This document shows positions 26,639 through 35,607 of a DNA stretch of 64,000 bases, one piece after another. Every line of letters begins with the position of its first letter. Positions within the stretch are counted from its first letter, which is position 1. The notes beneath the pieces were generated by a model that saw nothing but the letters and a program-made list of their open reading frames with translations, was not told where the DNA came from and ran no database searches. The DNA is from Gammaproteobacteria bacterium (GTDB taxonomy: Bacteria; Pseudomonadota; Gammaproteobacteria; Steroidobacterales; GCA-2729495): the NCBI GenBank assembly GCA_009692345.1, contig SHZI01000001.1, positions 1 through 64,000 on the forward strand, read 5' to 3'. The position numbers and the translations under genes were made by a program.

Positions 26639-28522
26639 CTACTCCACCGCGCAGTCGCAGTGCGTGTAGAGACCCCGGGGGTCATTGAATCTCGAGAGCA
26701 GCTGCAGTTCCTTGTCCAGGCGCGCCAGAACTTCCCGGGCCATGCCGCCCGAGTGCCCCCCAAGACCCGACAGCATGGCACCCAGACCCAGGTGACGGGC
26801 CAAGCCCACGCCCTGCGCACCAATCTCTACAGCAAGCCGCTGCAGCAGCGTCTGCTCAGGCTCAATGTAACGTCGATCGTAGGCATCCTTGTCCAGTCCC
26901 GCGAGCGCAGCAGCCGCCGCCACGGCGGCGTCAATGCCCCCGATATGGTCCACGAGACCCCGCTCCAGGGCATCGGCTCCGATCCAGACACGACCCCGGG
27001 CGATGCTATCGGCCTGCTCGTAAGTGAGACTTCGAGCCGCCGCGACCTTGCTCACGAAAACCCGGTAGGCGTCCTCCACACTGGCGGTGAGCACCCGGCG
27101 GGCATCCTCCCCCAGTGGACGATCCAGACGTAGCTGCCCAGCGAGGCGCGTAGTGCCGAAGCCATCGACATGGACACCGAGCTTGTCCAGTGTCCGGGGC
27201 ACGGTAGGCACCAGGGCGCCAACGCCAATGGAACCCGTAATTGTCGTGTTACTGGCCCAGATTTCGTCGGCGGCCATCGCGATATAGTAGCCACCAGAAG
27301 CGGCGACGCTGCTCATCGACGCGACCAGCGGCTTGCCATCAGCCTTCAGCGCCTCGAGTTCGGCGAAGATGACCTCGGAAGCAAACATGCTCCCCCCGGG
27401 ACTGTCGATCTGCAGTACGACCGCCACCACGGAGTCATCAAATCTCGCGCGGCGAATCTCGGCCGCCAGGGTATCGCCACCCACGACACCGGGTGCGGCT
27501 TCACCATCGACGATCTCACCGGCAGCCACGATCACGGCGACCCTGTCTCCGCTACCGCCGTCCTTAAGACTCTGCTCGATAGCTGTGGCCCGCACGTAGG
27601 AACTGAAGTCGATGCCGTTGAAGCTGCCGTCGTCGGCCTCGCTGTCGCCCACCAGGTCGACGAGGTAGACATCAACCTCCGGACGGCTCATGAGCTTGTC
27701 GACCAGTCGTGCCGAGACAGCAGCCCTGGCAGCATTGCCCTGCTCCGCCTCCAGGCGGCTGGCCAGATCGTCCGCATAAGACTGCAGAGCCCCCGGAGCC
27801 AGTTTGCGCGCCGCCGTCACATCCCGCTCCCAGGCAGACCACAGCCCGTCCAGCCAGACTTTGCTGGACTGCTTGTCTTCCGCCGACATGGCATCGCGAA
27901 TGTAGGGTTCGACGAAGGACTTGAACTCGCCCACGCGAAAGACATTGAGGTCTACCTGCAGGTTTTCCAGGGCGCTGCGGAAGAACGTGCGGTAGTACTC
28001 GTAGCCTTCGAGATAGACCAGTCCCAGCTGATTCATGATGACTTCATCGGCCTGGGAAGCCAGGTAGTACTGATCCCGGGTATAGCCATCGCCGACAGCA
28101 ATGACTTTCTTGCCAGCTGACCGCACCTTCTGCAGTCCTGCAGCGACAGCCTGCAACTTCGCCAGGCCGCTCCCGGCATCCAGGGCATCAAGATTGAGAA
28201 CGACCGCTTGGATGCGGTCATCACTTGCCGCCCTGTCGAGGCTGTCAGTCACGTCCCGCAGCAAGGTCTGGGGCGGGACGTCACCGTTAATCTCGGCGAG
28301 AGCCCGATCCAGCGGGCTGCCCTCGAGCTGGTCCACCAGCACACCGGTGGGATTGATCACCAGGGCCGCTGATGAGGGCACCGAAACGGGCTGCCCCAGG
28401 GACCCGGCCAGCAGGATCCCGAAGATGACCAGCAGCAGGATGAGATGGAGGACCCTGCGGATGGTGTCCAGGCCATACCAGATAGCCCGGAGAAGGTTGC
28501 CAAAGAATCGAAGGATAAACAT
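26639..28522 (-). CDS. sppA: Signal peptide peptidase SppA, 67K type
   Basis: QIDSPGGSMFASEVI, MSSVAASGGYYIAMAADEIWA; duplicated domain architecture, 627 aa. Confidence 0.95.
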   Translation of the reverse strand: MFILRFFGNLLRAIWYGLDTIRRVLHLILLLVIFGILLAGSLGQPVSVPSSAALVINPTGVLVDQLEGSPLDRALAEINGDVPPQTLLRDVTDSLDRAASDDRIQAVVLNLDALDAGSGLAKLQAVAAGLQKVRSAGKKVIAVGDGYTRDQYYLASQADEVIMNQLGLVYLEGYEYYRTFFRSALENLQVDLNVFRVGEFKSFVEPYIRDAMSAEDKQSSKVWLDGLWSAWERDVTAARKLAPGALQSYADDLASRLEAEQGNAARAAVSARLVDKLMSRPEVDVYLVDLVGDSEADDGSFNGIDFSSYVRATAIEQSLKDGGSGDRVAVIVAAGEIVDGEAAPGVVGGDTLAAEIRRARFDDSVVAVVLQIDSPGGSMFASEVIFAELEALKADGKPLVASMSSVAASGGYYIAMAADEIWASNTTITGSIGVGALVPTVPRTLDKLGVHVDGFGTTRLAGQLRLDRPLGEDARRVLTASVEDAYRVFVSKVAAARSLTYEQADSIARGRVWIGADALERGLVDHIGGIDAAVAAAAALAGLDKDAYDRRYIEPEQTLLQRLAVEIGAQGVGLARHLGLGAMLSGLGGHSGGMAREVLARLDKELQLLSRFNDPRGLYTHCDCAVE

Positions 28523-28536
28523 GCGCTGACTCCCGG

Positions 28537-29649
28537 CTAACCCTTGTAGCTGATGCGGTAGATGACGCCGCGCTTGTCGTCACTGACCAGTAGCGAACCA
28601 TCCGGAGCGACCAGCAGATCGACGGGCCTGCCGAGGACTTCATCATCGGCGAGCCAGCCCTCAATGAACGGTTCATAGGCCACGGCCTTGTTGCCCTCCA
28701 GGCGGACCAGAGTGATCCGGTAACCGGTCTTGCCGGCCGCCTTGCTGCGGTTCCAGGAGCCGTGTTCAGCAATCAGTATCTGCCCCCGGTACTCCGACGG
28801 AAACATCCGGCCGGTGTAGAACGCGAGGGCCAGCGGGGACACATGAGGACCCAGGTTCTGGACGGGAGTCACCGCATCGCTGCAACGGCCCGCCGAGCCG
28901 AACTGCGGATCCACTATGGTGCCAGCGTGGCAATAGGGAAACCCGAAGTCCAGACCAGTCTTTGGGGCGTGATTCAACTCGCAGGGTGGCGTGTCATCCC
29001 CCAGCATGTCGCGGCCATTGTCGGTGAACCACAGGTCCTTCGACGCCGGATCCCAGGCCAGGCCCAGCGTATTACGCACACCTGTCGCCACAACTTCCCG
29101 CCCCGTTCCATCCAGATTCATCCGCAGAATTTCGCCGAAACCAGGCTGGACGCATACGTTGCAGGGGGCGCCCACGGAAACGTACAGCTTCTGGTCCGGG
29201 CCGACAGCCAGGTACTTCCAGGAATGCAGGACCAGCTTGAACGGCAGCGCAGGATCGACTATCTCGGCAGGCGGCGCCTTGAGGGCTGCCTCCGCATCGG
29301 GATACCGGATCAGGCGCTTCTGCTCAGCCACATAAAGCGCCCCCTTGTAGACGGCTATGCCATTGGGCATGGCCAGGCCTTCGGCAAACCGCTCTACCGT
29401 GGGATTGGCCCGCAACGCATTGCGCACCGCATACACCACACCGCCAGACCTGGTGCCCACAAAGAGCGTCCCCCTCTCACCCAGGGCCATTGAACGCGCG
29501 TTGGGCACGTTGTCGATGAGTATCTCGGCACTAAATCCCGGGGGCAGTCTCAGGAACTCAGCCGGCTTGCCAGGCGGTACTTCCGAGGCCACCGATGAGC
29601 AGCCCGCCATTACAACCATCGCTGCCAGCAGAACCAGTGCCTGTTTCAT
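28537..29649 (-). CDS. Sorbosone dehydrogenase-like beta-propeller lipoprotein
   Basis: MAGCSS lipobox; RLPPGFSAEILIDNVPNARSMALGERGTLFVGTR, FTDNGRDMLGDDTPPCELN. Confidence 0.85.
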   Translation of the reverse strand: MKQALVLLAAMVVMAGCSSVASEVPPGKPAEFLRLPPGFSAEILIDNVPNARSMALGERGTLFVGTRSGGVVYAVRNALRANPTVERFAEGLAMPNGIAVYKGALYVAEQKRLIRYPDAEAALKAPPAEIVDPALPFKLVLHSWKYLAVGPDQKLYVSVGAPCNVCVQPGFGEILRMNLDGTGREVVATGVRNTLGLAWDPASKDLWFTDNGRDMLGDDTPPCELNHAPKTGLDFGFPYCHAGTIVDPQFGSAGRCSDAVTPVQNLGPHVSPLALAFYTGRMFPSEYRGQILIAEHGSWNRSKAAGKTGYRITLVRLEGNKAVAYEPFIEGWLADDEVLGRPVDLLVAPDGSLLVSDDKRGVIYRISYKG

Positions 29650-29667
29650 TTTGCGCGGAACTCCGTA

Positions 29668-30927
29668 TTAGTTGGGCAGAAGAGCCAGCGAGAGGGCTGG
29701 GATGAAGGTGATCAGGAGGACCGCCGCAAACAGGATGAGAATGAATGGCAGCGTGGCCAGACAAACCTCGAGAACGGGCTTATTGAACCTGTAACTCGAG
29801 ATGTAAAGATTAAGGCCGATCGGTGGCAGGAGATACCCGAGTTCCATCGTGGCGACGAAGATGATGCCAAGGTGTATGGGATCAACTCCGTACTTTGCCG
29901 CCACTGGCAGCATCAGGGGAACCACCAGCACCAGGGCAGAGAAAATGTGCAGGATGCACCCGATAAGCAGGAGAAAGGCAATGAGCAGCAGCAGGAAACT
30001 GGTCTGGTCCGTGATGTACCGCGTAACCAGCTCAATGAGTTGCTGGGGCACCTCGGCATCGATCATGTAGTTGGTCGAGGCCAGAGAGATGCCGAGGATC
30101 AGCAGGATCCCCCCGACCAGAACCATGGAGTCTCTGACGATCGCTGGCAAGCGTCTCCAGGAAACCTCCCGATAGATCAGCAATTCCACAACCAGCACAT
30201 AGACCACCGTAACTGCAGCAGCTTCGGAGACCGCAAAGTAGCCGCTATAGATTCCGCCCAGAACCACCACGGGCAAGGGTAGCTCCCAGATCGACTCGCG
30301 GATGGCACCACCAACCTCCTGCCAGGAGAACTCGGCCATAGGTCGCCGGTTTTCCCGGTTGCGCCAGAGGCAGAACGCCGCCAGCGCGAGCATTATCAGA
30401 ACGCCTGGAACGATGCCGGCCAGAAACAGGGAGTCGATCGAAACCTCGGCGATGATTCCGTAGATGATCAGGGGCAGCGACGGGGCAAAGAGCAACCCAA
30501 GACTGCCCGATGAAGTCACCAGACCCAGAGTAAAGCGCTCACTGTAGCCAGCCTGCACAAGAGCCGGAAACAGCAGCGCGCCGATGGCAATAATCGTAAC
30601 GCCGGAGCCCCCGGTAAAGGCCGTGAACAGCGAGCACGTAGCCACGGCCACCATTGCCAGGCCACCTGGCAACCAGCCGATCAGGGCTGCACTGAGGCGC
30701 ACCAGTCGGGCAGCCGCCCGACTCTCACTAAGGACGAACCCCGCAAATGTGAATAACGGAATAGCGAGAAGAATAGGAGTTTCGGCAATGCCGAAAATCT
30801 CAATCGGGACGGCCGTAAGGTCCACGCCCGTCCGGGAAAAGCCCAGCAGGGCTCCCGCCCCGATGATCGCAAACAGCGGTGCGCCAAGCACTGCCAGCAA
30901 CACCAGCGCCAGGCTGGTGAGAATCAT
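29668..30927 (-). CDS. dctM: TRAP transporter large permease (DctM)
   Basis: PLFTFAGFVLSESRAAARLVRL, GGSGVTIIAIGALLFPAL, YLLPPIGLNLYISS. Confidence 0.93.
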   Translation of the reverse strand: MILTSLALVLLAVLGAPLFAIIGAGALLGFSRTGVDLTAVPIEIFGIAETPILLAIPLFTFAGFVLSESRAAARLVRLSAALIGWLPGGLAMVAVATCSLFTAFTGGSGVTIIAIGALLFPALVQAGYSERFTLGLVTSSGSLGLLFAPSLPLIIYGIIAEVSIDSLFLAGIVPGVLIMLALAAFCLWRNRENRRPMAEFSWQEVGGAIRESIWELPLPVVVLGGIYSGYFAVSEAAAVTVVYVLVVELLIYREVSWRRLPAIVRDSMVLVGGILLILGISLASTNYMIDAEVPQQLIELVTRYITDQTSFLLLLIAFLLLIGCILHIFSALVLVVPLMLPVAAKYGVDPIHLGIIFVATMELGYLLPPIGLNLYISSYRFNKPVLEVCLATLPFILILFAAVLLITFIPALSLALLPN

Positions 30928-31445
30928 GCGGCATCCAGTCCGGCAGGCGGACTTGAGGGACGGAAATGCCGGGGCAAGCCGGCCAGATACCGGTAGGCAA
31001 TCAGCGTGAACGCGACAGGGAGAATGGCCTGAAAGCCCCAGGCCGGCCATGTGCCAAGCACCTGATCACCGAACTCCCTGGTCTCCGCAACGAAGCGCCA
31101 TGAGTACCAGGCGAGTATCGCGGATACGCCAGCCGCGAAGACATCCACCACCACTGCGGTTGCGCGCCGCCAGTTTGTCGGGAGAAACCTGGACAGGAGA
31201 TCAATCCGGAGATGGACGTTATCCCTGCTGGCAGCAACTGCGCCCAGCATGGCGGACCACAAGACCAGCAACCGCAGTGCCTCATCAGCCCACGCAAGCC
31301 CGCCACCGAAAACACTCCGCAAGAGCACCTGGTAGGCCGCAAGTCCGATCATCGCAAACAGGACGATACCCAGCAGCGCGTTCTCAACCCAGCGACCGAG
31401 GCGCTCGGCAGGACCGGAGCCGGCAGGTTCTGGACGAGACTCCAT
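30924..31445 (-). CDS. dctQ: TRAP transporter small permease (DctQ)
   Basis: WADEALRLLVLWSAMLGAVAASRDNVHLRIDLL; overlaps dctM start. Confidence 0.9.
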   Translation of the reverse strand: MESRPEPAGSGPAERLGRWVENALLGIVLFAMIGLAAYQVLLRSVFGGGLAWADEALRLLVLWSAMLGAVAASRDNVHLRIDLLSRFLPTNWRRATAVVVDVFAAGVSAILAWYSWRFVAETREFGDQVLGTWPAWGFQAILPVAFTLIAYRYLAGLPRHFRPSSPPAGLDAA

Positions 31446-32479
31446 CACGGAGTGGCGTTCGCTCCGGGCGCCACCGGTGGGTTCTTGCGATAGTCCTGCA
31501 GGTGACCCCGAAGCTCTCCAAGAAGCTCCGCAGAGAAGGTCCCCTTGGCGGCCATCTGGTCCATGGCGGCCGACACTGCGGCGCGCCACTCAGGTATCTC
31601 GGCCATATTGGGCGAGACAAACTGGAGGCCATTCACCTTCAGCGCCTGCTCTGCCTTGATGTTGTCGACACGATTCTCAACATCCAGTCGTGCATAGAGG
31701 GCAGACATGACTTCGCGCAGTACTGCCTGGTCGGCAGCGCTGACCTCCTTGAGGGCGCCCTGGTCGATCACCATGACACCAAGGGTATAGCTGAGCGGCT
31801 GCCGGGTGACGTACCTGGTCTTCGTGTACCACTGAAGAATGATCGCCCCGACAGGCGGCGCCGCAACGATATCCAGCAAACCGGTCTGGAGACCCGTCAG
31901 TACGTCCGTGATCGGCAAGACCACCGGGGACAAGCGCAGTGATTCCATCGCTAGGAAGCTGGTCTGGTCGCCCTCCGGCACCCAGATCTTCTGGCCGCGA
32001 AGGTCGGCAAGACCCATTACGGGCTTGCCCGACATGAAATACGCAAAGCCACCGCCGGCGAAACCATAGGAGGCAAAGCCGGCCTTCTCAAGTCCGGCAG
32101 CCAGCTTAGCGTCCATCCTCTTGCGGACGTAGTCCACCTCGTCCTGAGAGTTGAACTGCATGGGCAGGCCGTAGATCAGGATATCGGGATAGCGCTCTTC
32201 AAGGCCGTTGGAGGTGAACATCCCACCCTGGAGCTGACCGATGCGGATCTTGCGCAATACCTTCTTGTCGTTGCCCTGGATGCCGCCCCCATAGAACTTG
32301 AGATTGACCCGGCCTCCGGTGCGATCACGCACCTGCTGGCCTGCGGCGCGCAACTCCTTCATCCAGCCGGAACCCTCTGGCGCCACGGTAGCAAGCTTTA
32401 AATCCGTTGCCTGAAGGCTGACCGGCAGGCAGGCAATCAACATCAGACCTGCAAGGGTCTGCGACCAGGAGCGCTGCAT
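31445..32479 (-). CDS. dctP: TRAP transporter substrate-binding protein (DctP)
   Basis: Signal peptide; LKLATVAPEGSGWMKELRAAGQQVRDRTGGRVNLKFY. Confidence 0.93.
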   Translation of the reverse strand: MQRSWSQTLAGLMLIACLPVSLQATDLKLATVAPEGSGWMKELRAAGQQVRDRTGGRVNLKFYGGGIQGNDKKVLRKIRIGQLQGGMFTSNGLEERYPDILIYGLPMQFNSQDEVDYVRKRMDAKLAAGLEKAGFASYGFAGGGFAYFMSGKPVMGLADLRGQKIWVPEGDQTSFLAMESLRLSPVVLPITDVLTGLQTGLLDIVAAPPVGAIILQWYTKTRYVTRQPLSYTLGVMVIDQGALKEVSAADQAVLREVMSALYARLDVENRVDNIKAEQALKVNGLQFVSPNMAEIPEWRAAVSAAMDQMAAKGTFSAELLGELRGHLQDYRKNPPVAPGANATP

Positions 32480-32516
32480 TAGCGGTTCATCCCCATTGTG
32501 GTTGGTCGGTGCGGCA

Positions 32517-33437
32517 TCAGAAGTAGTCGTTCGCCGCAGCCAGGAGCTCGGTTGCCTGCTTTTGAGCGAGTGTATTAAGCAGGGTATAACCCTCCTGTCG
32601 GGGATCGGCCGCCAGTACCTGATTGAGGAGGGAATCATAGAGTTCCCGATCATAAACAATCCGGGCGTAGCCCCGGGCATACTCAACCAGCACGCTAAGG
32701 TCGCGACCGCCGGTCAGCTCGATGGCCTTTTCGAAGTAGGCCCGCCCCTGCTCCGGCTGGCCGCCCAGGGCCGGTGGACGCAGTGTGTTCAGGATGCCCA
32801 GATAGGCGTTCACCGTGCCTGCCTCGTCGGGCGCGCCGATGACGAGTAAGCGAGCCAGAATTGCTTCGATGCGGGGCAATCCGGCGACTGCCTCCCAGTC
32901 GTCGCTGTGGGTCCGGACATAGGCGAGTGAACCCACGGCAAAACTGAACAGGGCGCCGGACTGGGCCGGCATCACCTTCTCGAGCCGGGCACTCAGATCA
33001 GCAAACGGGACGGTCTGAATATCGCAGGTGGCCTTGGTTGCCGAGCAGGTAGCCCGAGCCCCATAGAGACGGGCCCGGCTGGCGAGCGTGGCGGCCCGGT
33101 CAGGCTCTGTAACGAATACGATGGCATAGGCGGCGTAAAGCCGGGCGGCGGCTCCGAGGACTGCTGGCGTGGCGTCTGGGCTGGAGGCGAGCGAATCCAG
33201 CAACAGCAGATAGGCGGGCAGGCTTTCCCGCACCAGTTCAGGATCGTCCTGATTGAGGATCGCGGCGGAAAGGTTGTCAGCCAGGCCACCGGCAGCCGAA
33301 CTGGCAATGCTGCTGCAGCCACTCAGGCCAGCGGCGCTGCACAGTCCGAGAAGTACGGCGAGCCTGGTGGCCCCACCCAAGGCGCCCGCCAGGCTTCCCG
33401 ACACGCCATACAGAGCACGCAGAAGCGGAATGCCCAC
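32517..33437 (-). CDS. TRAP-associated TatT-like lipoprotein
   Basis: Lipobox AAGLSGCSS; all-helical repeat-like sequence upstream of dctP; PELVRESLPAYLLLLDSLASSPD, AYLGILNTLRPPALGGQPEQGRAYFEKAIELTGGRDL. Confidence 0.8.
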   Translation of the reverse strand: MGIPLLRALYGVSGSLAGALGGATRLAVLLGLCSAAGLSGCSSIASSAAGGLADNLSAAILNQDDPELVRESLPAYLLLLDSLASSPDATPAVLGAAARLYAAYAIVFVTEPDRAATLASRARLYGARATCSATKATCDIQTVPFADLSARLEKVMPAQSGALFSFAVGSLAYVRTHSDDWEAVAGLPRIEAILARLLVIGAPDEAGTVNAYLGILNTLRPPALGGQPEQGRAYFEKAIELTGGRDLSVLVEYARGYARIVYDRELYDSLLNQVLAADPRQEGYTLLNTLAQKQATELLAAANDYF

Positions 33438-33455
33438 GACGCGCGCTCCGGGGTA

Positions 33456-33800
33456 TCAGACCTTCTCGCGAATCCGGGCAGACTTGCCGCTGCGATCCCG
33501 CAGGTAATAGAGCTTTGCTCTGCGCACGGCACCACGCCGCTTTACCGTGATCTCGGCAACCGTTGGACTATGGAGCGGGAAAACCCGCTCTACACCTTCG
33601 CCATGGGAAATCTTGCGCACTGTAAATGAGGAATTCAAACCCCGATTACGGCGTGCCACCACCACCCCCTCGTAGGCCTGGAGCCGCTCGCGGGTGCCCT
33701 CCTTGACGCGCACCTGCACAACGACGGTGTCTCCCGGGGAGAAATCCGGTATGCCCGTCTTCAGGGCTTCCGCTTCCAGCTTTTCGATGATGTTTGCCAT
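33456..33800 (-). CDS. rplS: 50S ribosomal protein L19
   Basis: [57 protein letters not shown]. Confidence 0.98.
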   Translation of the reverse strand: MANIIEKLEAEALKTGIPDFSPGDTVVVQVRVKEGTRERLQAYEGVVVARRNRGLNSSFTVRKISHGEGVERVFPLHSPTVAEITVKRRGAVRRAKLYYLRDRSGKSARIREKV

Positions 33801-33863
33801 GTCAAATAATCCCAGTGATCAGTACGTCAATTTACCCTGCCCGACAGCCGGGCAGCATTACCA

Positions 33864-34607
33864 TCAAGTGCCACGCTGCTCGGCGCGAAACTCGTCCAGC
33901 AGCCTGCGATCTTCGTCACTGAGCTCTGTGTTGCCCAGCAGGTCAGGTCGTCGAAGGCTGGTCCGACCCAAAGCCTGTTTCCTTCTCCACCGGCGAATCG
34001 CCTCGTGATTACCCTCCATCAGCACCCGGGGAACGGGCCTGCCACGGGCAACCTCCGGCCGGGTGTAATGGGGATAATCCAGCAGTCCAGTGGCAAACGA
34101 CTCTTCCTCCACCGAGTGCTCATCGCCCAGCACGCCGGGACGCAGACGCAGGGTAGCGTCCATGATCGCCAGTGCCGCAATTTCTCCCCCGCTCATGACG
34201 AAGTCGCCCACGGAAACCTCTTCGTCCGCAGTACTCTGTATAAGTCGTTCGTCGAATCCCTCGTAGCGTCCAGCCACAAGAACCAGGCCAGGCAGGCTCG
34301 CATAGCGCTGGGCCGTTGCCTGATCAAAGGCCTTGCCCTGCGGACTCAAAAACACGACTGGACTGCCGCTGGGAACCTGCCCCCGCGCAGCTTCAATCGC
34401 TGTCGCGAAAGGCTCAACCCGAATGACCATCCCCGGACCGCCGCCGTAGGGCCGGTCGTCTACTGTGCCGTGCGGGTCGGTAGCGAAAACGCGGGGATCT
34501 ACCGGGGTAACCCGCGCCAGATTCCGCCGGATAGCCCGACCGACCACCCCGAACTGCACCAGGGGCGCAAACATCTCGGGGAACAGGGTTACTACAGCCA
34601 GGTCCAA
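33864..34607 (-). CDS. trmD: tRNA (guanine37-N1)-methyltransferase
   Basis: LFPEMFAPLVQFGVVGRA, DRPYGGGPGMV, GDFVMSGGEIAALAIMDA; TTG start. Confidence 0.97.
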   Translation of the reverse strand: MDLAVVTLFPEMFAPLVQFGVVGRAIRRNLARVTPVDPRVFATDPHGTVDDRPYGGGPGMVIRVEPFATAIEAARGQVPSGSPVVFLSPQGKAFDQATAQRYASLPGLVLVAGRYEGFDERLIQSTADEEVSVGDFVMSGGEIAALAIMDATLRLRPGVLGDEHSVEEESFATGLLDYPHYTRPEVARGRPVPRVLMEGNHEAIRRWRRKQALGRTSLRRPDLLGNTELSDEDRRLLDEFRAEQRGT

Positions 34608-34652
34608 GTCAGTTTCCTTAAGTCCCGCCCCTTAACGAGGCAGCGTCTCAAC

Positions 34653-34700
34653 TCCGGCTGAAAATCCGGCTGAAAATCCGGCTGAAAATCCGGCTAAAAA
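34653..34700. repeat. 12-nt tandem repeat x4 (TCCGGCTGAAAA) overlapping the rimM 3' end
   Basis: Three identical copies plus one variant (TCCGGCTAAAAA) read directly. Confidence 0.95.
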
Positions 34701-35221
34701 TCCGGATCCCAGTTAACCGTAATCACACGGCGCTCGCCGTTGACGGATTCCACCACGCTCCCGTACAAGAACGGTATCAGGTGACGGCCCGTGCCAACGA
34801 CAATCATCACGTCGTTAGCCCCGGTCTCGAACAACTGCTCCACGAAGCCAAGGCTGGTGCCTTCGCAGGTTCGAACCTCCATACCCTGGAGATCGACCCA
34901 GAAAAACCCCTCACCTGGTACGGCCTCACCGGCTCCCCTTCCAAGTTCGGGACCCAGCGTTGACCGCTCAACTTCGATCTCAGCCCCGATTAGCGCCGCT
35001 GCAGCATCGCGATCGTTGATGCCTGCCAGGGAAGCGACAACGCCATCTCCGTGCGCATGCCCGGCGCTAACCTCCTGCAGCGCTTCCCCGCCGTTCTGGA
35101 GCAAGAACCAGGGGCTGTACCGCACCACGTTCTCCCGCGGCGAGGTGTAGGAATAGACCTTGACCCAACCACGAACACCGAAGACGCCGGAGATGCGGCC
35201 TATGCCGATGCGCTTACTCAG
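34694..35221 (-). CDS. rimM: Ribosome maturation factor RimM (start uncertain; possible CTG at 35221)
   Basis: In-frame translation LSKRIGIGRISGVFGVRGWVKVYSYTSPRENVVRYSPWFL...; the supplied ORF begins at GTG 35128, inside the domain. Confidence 0.85.
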   Translation of the reverse strand: MSKRIGIGRISGVFGVRGWVKVYSYTSPRENVVRYSPWFLLQNGGEALQEVSAGHAHGDGVVASLAGINDRDAAAALIGAEIEVERSTLGPELGRGAGEAVPGEGFFWVDLQGMEVRTCEGTSLGFVEQLFETGANDVMIVVGTGRHLIPFLYGSVVESVNGERRVITVNWDPDF

Positions 35222-35247
35222 GTCAGCTACTGGCTACAGACCAGACC

Positions 35248-35511
35248 TTAGGCAGCTTTGGCCAGAGCCTGCTGCCGAAACTCCTTGACAAGGGCAGCGA
35301 CCCGCTCCGAGGGCTGAGCGCCAACGCCCTGCCAGTACTCGTAGCGGCCCACATCGACCCGGAGTCGCTCTTCCGACTCCGTGGCAATCGGGCTGAAAAA
35401 TCCGAGGCGCTCGATGTAGCGGCCATCTCGTGCGCGCCGTGAATCGCAAACGACGAGGTGATAGAAAGGCCGCCCCTTGGCGCCTCCGCGGGACAGACGG
35501 ATAGTGACCAT
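35248..35511 (-). CDS. rpsP: 30S ribosomal protein S16
   Basis: [41 protein letters not shown]. Confidence 0.98.
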   Translation of the reverse strand: MVTIRLSRGGAKGRPFYHLVVCDSRRARDGRYIERLGFFSPIATESEERLRVDVGRYEYWQGVGAQPSERVAALVKEFRQQALAKAA

Positions 35512-35607
35512 CGCTCTTAAGCTTCCTTATGGCAAATTTGGATCGGTGGAAACCGATTAACCGCCGAATGTTACTCGAAAAATCGCCCAATGGCACCGGG
35601 TGCCTCG

